Below, in pieces: positions 5,895 to 6,992 of a stretch of DNA of 6,992 bases. This DNA comes from Streptomyces speibonae (GTDB lineage Bacteria > Actinomycetota > Actinomycetes > Streptomycetales > Streptomycetaceae), in contig KL568577.1 in assembly GCA_000715605.1 (NCBI GenBank), forward strand, positions 13,409-20,400, given 5' to 3'. A program made the translations under genes and the position numbers. The notes beneath the pieces are model-generated. The model was not told the DNA's origin and did no database searches. It was given only the letters and a program-made list of their open reading frames with translations. Each line of letters starts with the position of its first letter. Position 1 is the first letter of the stretch.

Positions 5895-6171
5895 TCTTGG
5901 GCACGTTCTCCGGGGCCCGGCGGAGGCGGCGCCGCCGGACCCGTTCGCCCAGGTCCGGGCCGCGAAACCCCTTCCCCGACGAAAGCATGCTGGTCACACG
6001 CATTCTTCCCGGTGGACGCGGGACGGGTGGACGCGACGGCGGCAACCATGAGGACGCGGAAAGCTGCCCGCGCGTTCCACAGTGACCGAAAATTCTTGGC
6101 CGGACGGTGATTGCCTCGCGCCTGGCGTCCGTACTCCCTGCTGTTGGGCCGTTCATATCCCAGGAGGCACG
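5895..6171. other. 277-bp intergenic region before the DUF4142 gene
   Basis: Apart from the hairpin at 5913-5942 and the ribosome site AGGAGG at 6162-6167, I see no clear element. An in-frame GTG at 6082 would extend the downstream gene by 30 codons, but that stretch lacks a ribosome site and would put residues in front of an otherwise normal signal peptide. It contains a more AT-rich patch, CGAAAATTCTTGG, around 6088-6100 that could belong to a promoter, without a recognisable -35/-10 pair. Confidence 0.5.
5913..5942 (+). terminator. GC-rich hairpin after the HAD gene
   Basis: CCGGCGG (5917-5923) pairs with CCGCCGG (5932-5938), and the stem extends by GGG/CCC (5913-5915 with 5940-5942) across one mismatch. 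It begins 18 bp after the HAD stop. There is no T-run, as is common for terminators in this genus. Confidence 0.5.
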
Positions 6172-6921
6172 ATGCGCATCTCGCGCAGCACGGCAGGAAC
6201 CGCGTTCGTGGGCGGAGCCATGATTCTGACCCTCACCGCGCTCGCCTATCCCACCATGCTGGGCGTACAGAACACCTCGACCAAGCAGGACCGGGTGGTG
6301 GCGAACACCAACTACGGTCCGCTCACCGAGGCGGACCGCGACTTCGTGGTCAAGGTGCGTGCGGCCGGACTGTGGGAACACCCGCTGGGGATGATGGCGA
6401 TGGAGCGTGGGACGACGCCCGAGATGAAGGAGGCGGGCGAGCATCTGGTCGTCGGCCACGGCCGGCTGGACGAGACCTGCCGCAAGATCTCCGTGGAGCT
6501 CGGCATCACCCTGCCGAACGTGGCATCGCCGCAGCAGCAGGGGTTCGTGGAGACCGTGAAGGCCACCAACGGCAAGGAGTTCGACTCCACTGCGGTGAAC
6601 ATCATGCGGGTGACGCACGGGCAGATCTTCCCGGCCATCGCCAACATCCGCGCCACCACCAGGAACACCCTGGTGCGGCAACTGGCCGACCAGGCCAACG
6701 ACACGGTGCTCGACCACATCACGGTGCTGGAGAAGACCGGCCTGGTCAATCATGAGCAGGTCAACTTCCAGCAGACCAGCCCGCCCAAGATGCCGCGGGA
6801 GGCGGTGACGCCGCCGGCACCGCAGCCGGGCGCGCAGGTGCTGGCGCTGGAGATCCCCGAGGAGCTGAAGGACCTCAACACCGCCTCGCCGGCGCCGACG
6901 CCGTCACCGACGGTCAAGTAG
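6172..6921 (+). CDS. Exported DUF4142-domain protein
   Basis: The 249-residue protein starts with a signal peptide or membrane anchor: MRISR, a hydrophobic stretch (about 10-25) and an A-L-A site at 23-25. A DUF4142 (PF13628) helical domain follows at about 53-185. It is recognisable from LTEADRDFVVKVRAAGLWE (51-69), the MEMKEAGEH-like helix (84-91) and VVGHGRLDETCRK (93-105) with the conserved histidine H96. The family resembles ferritin-like helical bundles, occurs in exported proteins and has no settled function. After about residue 195 the protein is proline-rich (PPAPQPG, then SPAPTPSPTVK at the end), probably a flexible extracellular tail. The ATG is preceded by AGGAGG with four bases of spacing. 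It stands alone between two hairpins, so it is probably monocistronic. Confidence 0.88.
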   Translation: MRISRSTAGTAFVGGAMILTLTALAYPTMLGVQNTSTKQDRVVANTNYGPLTEADRDFVVKVRAAGLWEHPLGMMAMERGTTPEMKEAGEHLVVGHGRLDETCRKISVELGITLPNVASPQQQGFVETVKATNGKEFDSTAVNIMRVTHGQIFPAIANIRATTRNTLVRQLADQANDTVLDHITVLEKTGLVNHEQVNFQQTSPPKMPREAVTPPAPQPGAQVLALEIPEELKDLNTASPAPTPSPTVK

Positions 6922-6944
6922 GGCGGCTCAGCGGTCCGGTCACG

Positions 6945-6975
6945 ACCCGCGGCGGGGCCTGCCCCGCCGCGGGGT
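6945..6975 (+). terminator. Strong GC hairpin terminator after the DUF4142 gene
   Basis: CCCGCGGCGGGGC (6946-6958) pairs perfectly over 13 bp with GCCCCGCCGCGGG (6961-6973), with two bases between them. An outer A/T pair (6945 with 6975) can form across one bulged G. It starts 23 bp after the stop and has no T-run. Confidence 0.75.
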
Positions 6976-6992
6976 CTGCGCCGTGCCCCCGC

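Noticed and set aside
5925..5936. Perfect 12-bp palindrome GGCGGCGCCGCC
   Set aside because: It lies within the hairpin after the HAD gene and is expected by chance in GC-rich sequence. It is not a separate operator.
6082..6171. N-terminal extension of the DUF4142 protein from GTG 6082
   Set aside because: It would bury the signal peptide behind 30 residues, while ATG 6172 has AGGAGG directly upstream.
1..6992. CRISPR arrays, insertion sequences, tRNA/rRNA genes, toxin-antitoxin pairs or a defence island
   Set aside because: I saw no repeat-spacer pattern, transposase, paired terminal repeats, structural RNA pattern or defence domains. The window reads as ordinary housekeeping and accessory chromosome genes.

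Overview
The window is high-GC actinobacterial DNA, almost certainly from a Streptomyces or a close relative. Third codon positions are strongly GC-biased, GTG starts are common, terminators are GC-rich hairpins without long T-tracts, and the gene families are typical of that genus. It reads as ordinary chromosome. I see no transposase, integrase, phage gene, CRISPR array, tRNA or rRNA.

Layout. The 3' end of a plus-strand gene, possibly a BadF/BcrA-type sugar kinase or ATPase, ends at 173. In the same direction follows a sirohydrochlorin-chelatase (CbiX) family protein (258-1178) in which the family's metal-binding histidines are not preserved. A strong hairpin (1209-1246) separates it from a convergent minus-strand gene (1269-1781) for a small secreted, lysine- and aspartate-rich protein of unknown function. 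Still on the minus strand are a lactonase-family beta-propeller protein (1883-2914) and a 12-helix FUSC-type membrane protein (3020-4507). Divergent from the latter is an Lrp/AsnC-family regulator (4714-5190), whose stop overlaps the start of a HAD-family phosphatase or phosphomutase (5187-5894). The last gene (6172-6921) encodes an exported DUF4142 protein and is followed by a strong terminator hairpin.

How the parts may work together. The divergent regulator/FUSC pair looks like a local regulator-transporter switch. A separated 9-bp inverted repeat flanks the likely regulator promoter and is a candidate operator. The lactonase gene carries, 59-68 bp upstream of its GTG start, a palindrome matching the core of the DasR-responsive element (dre), which suggests control by amino-sugar (N-acetylglucosamine) status. 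This would fit the upstream partial gene if that is indeed an amino-sugar kinase, but that identification is weak. The other genes look like independent transcription units.

I did not find a convincing new multi-gene system. The items most worth a second look are the chelatase-like protein without catalytic histidines, the dre-like site, and the regulator/exporter intergenic region.
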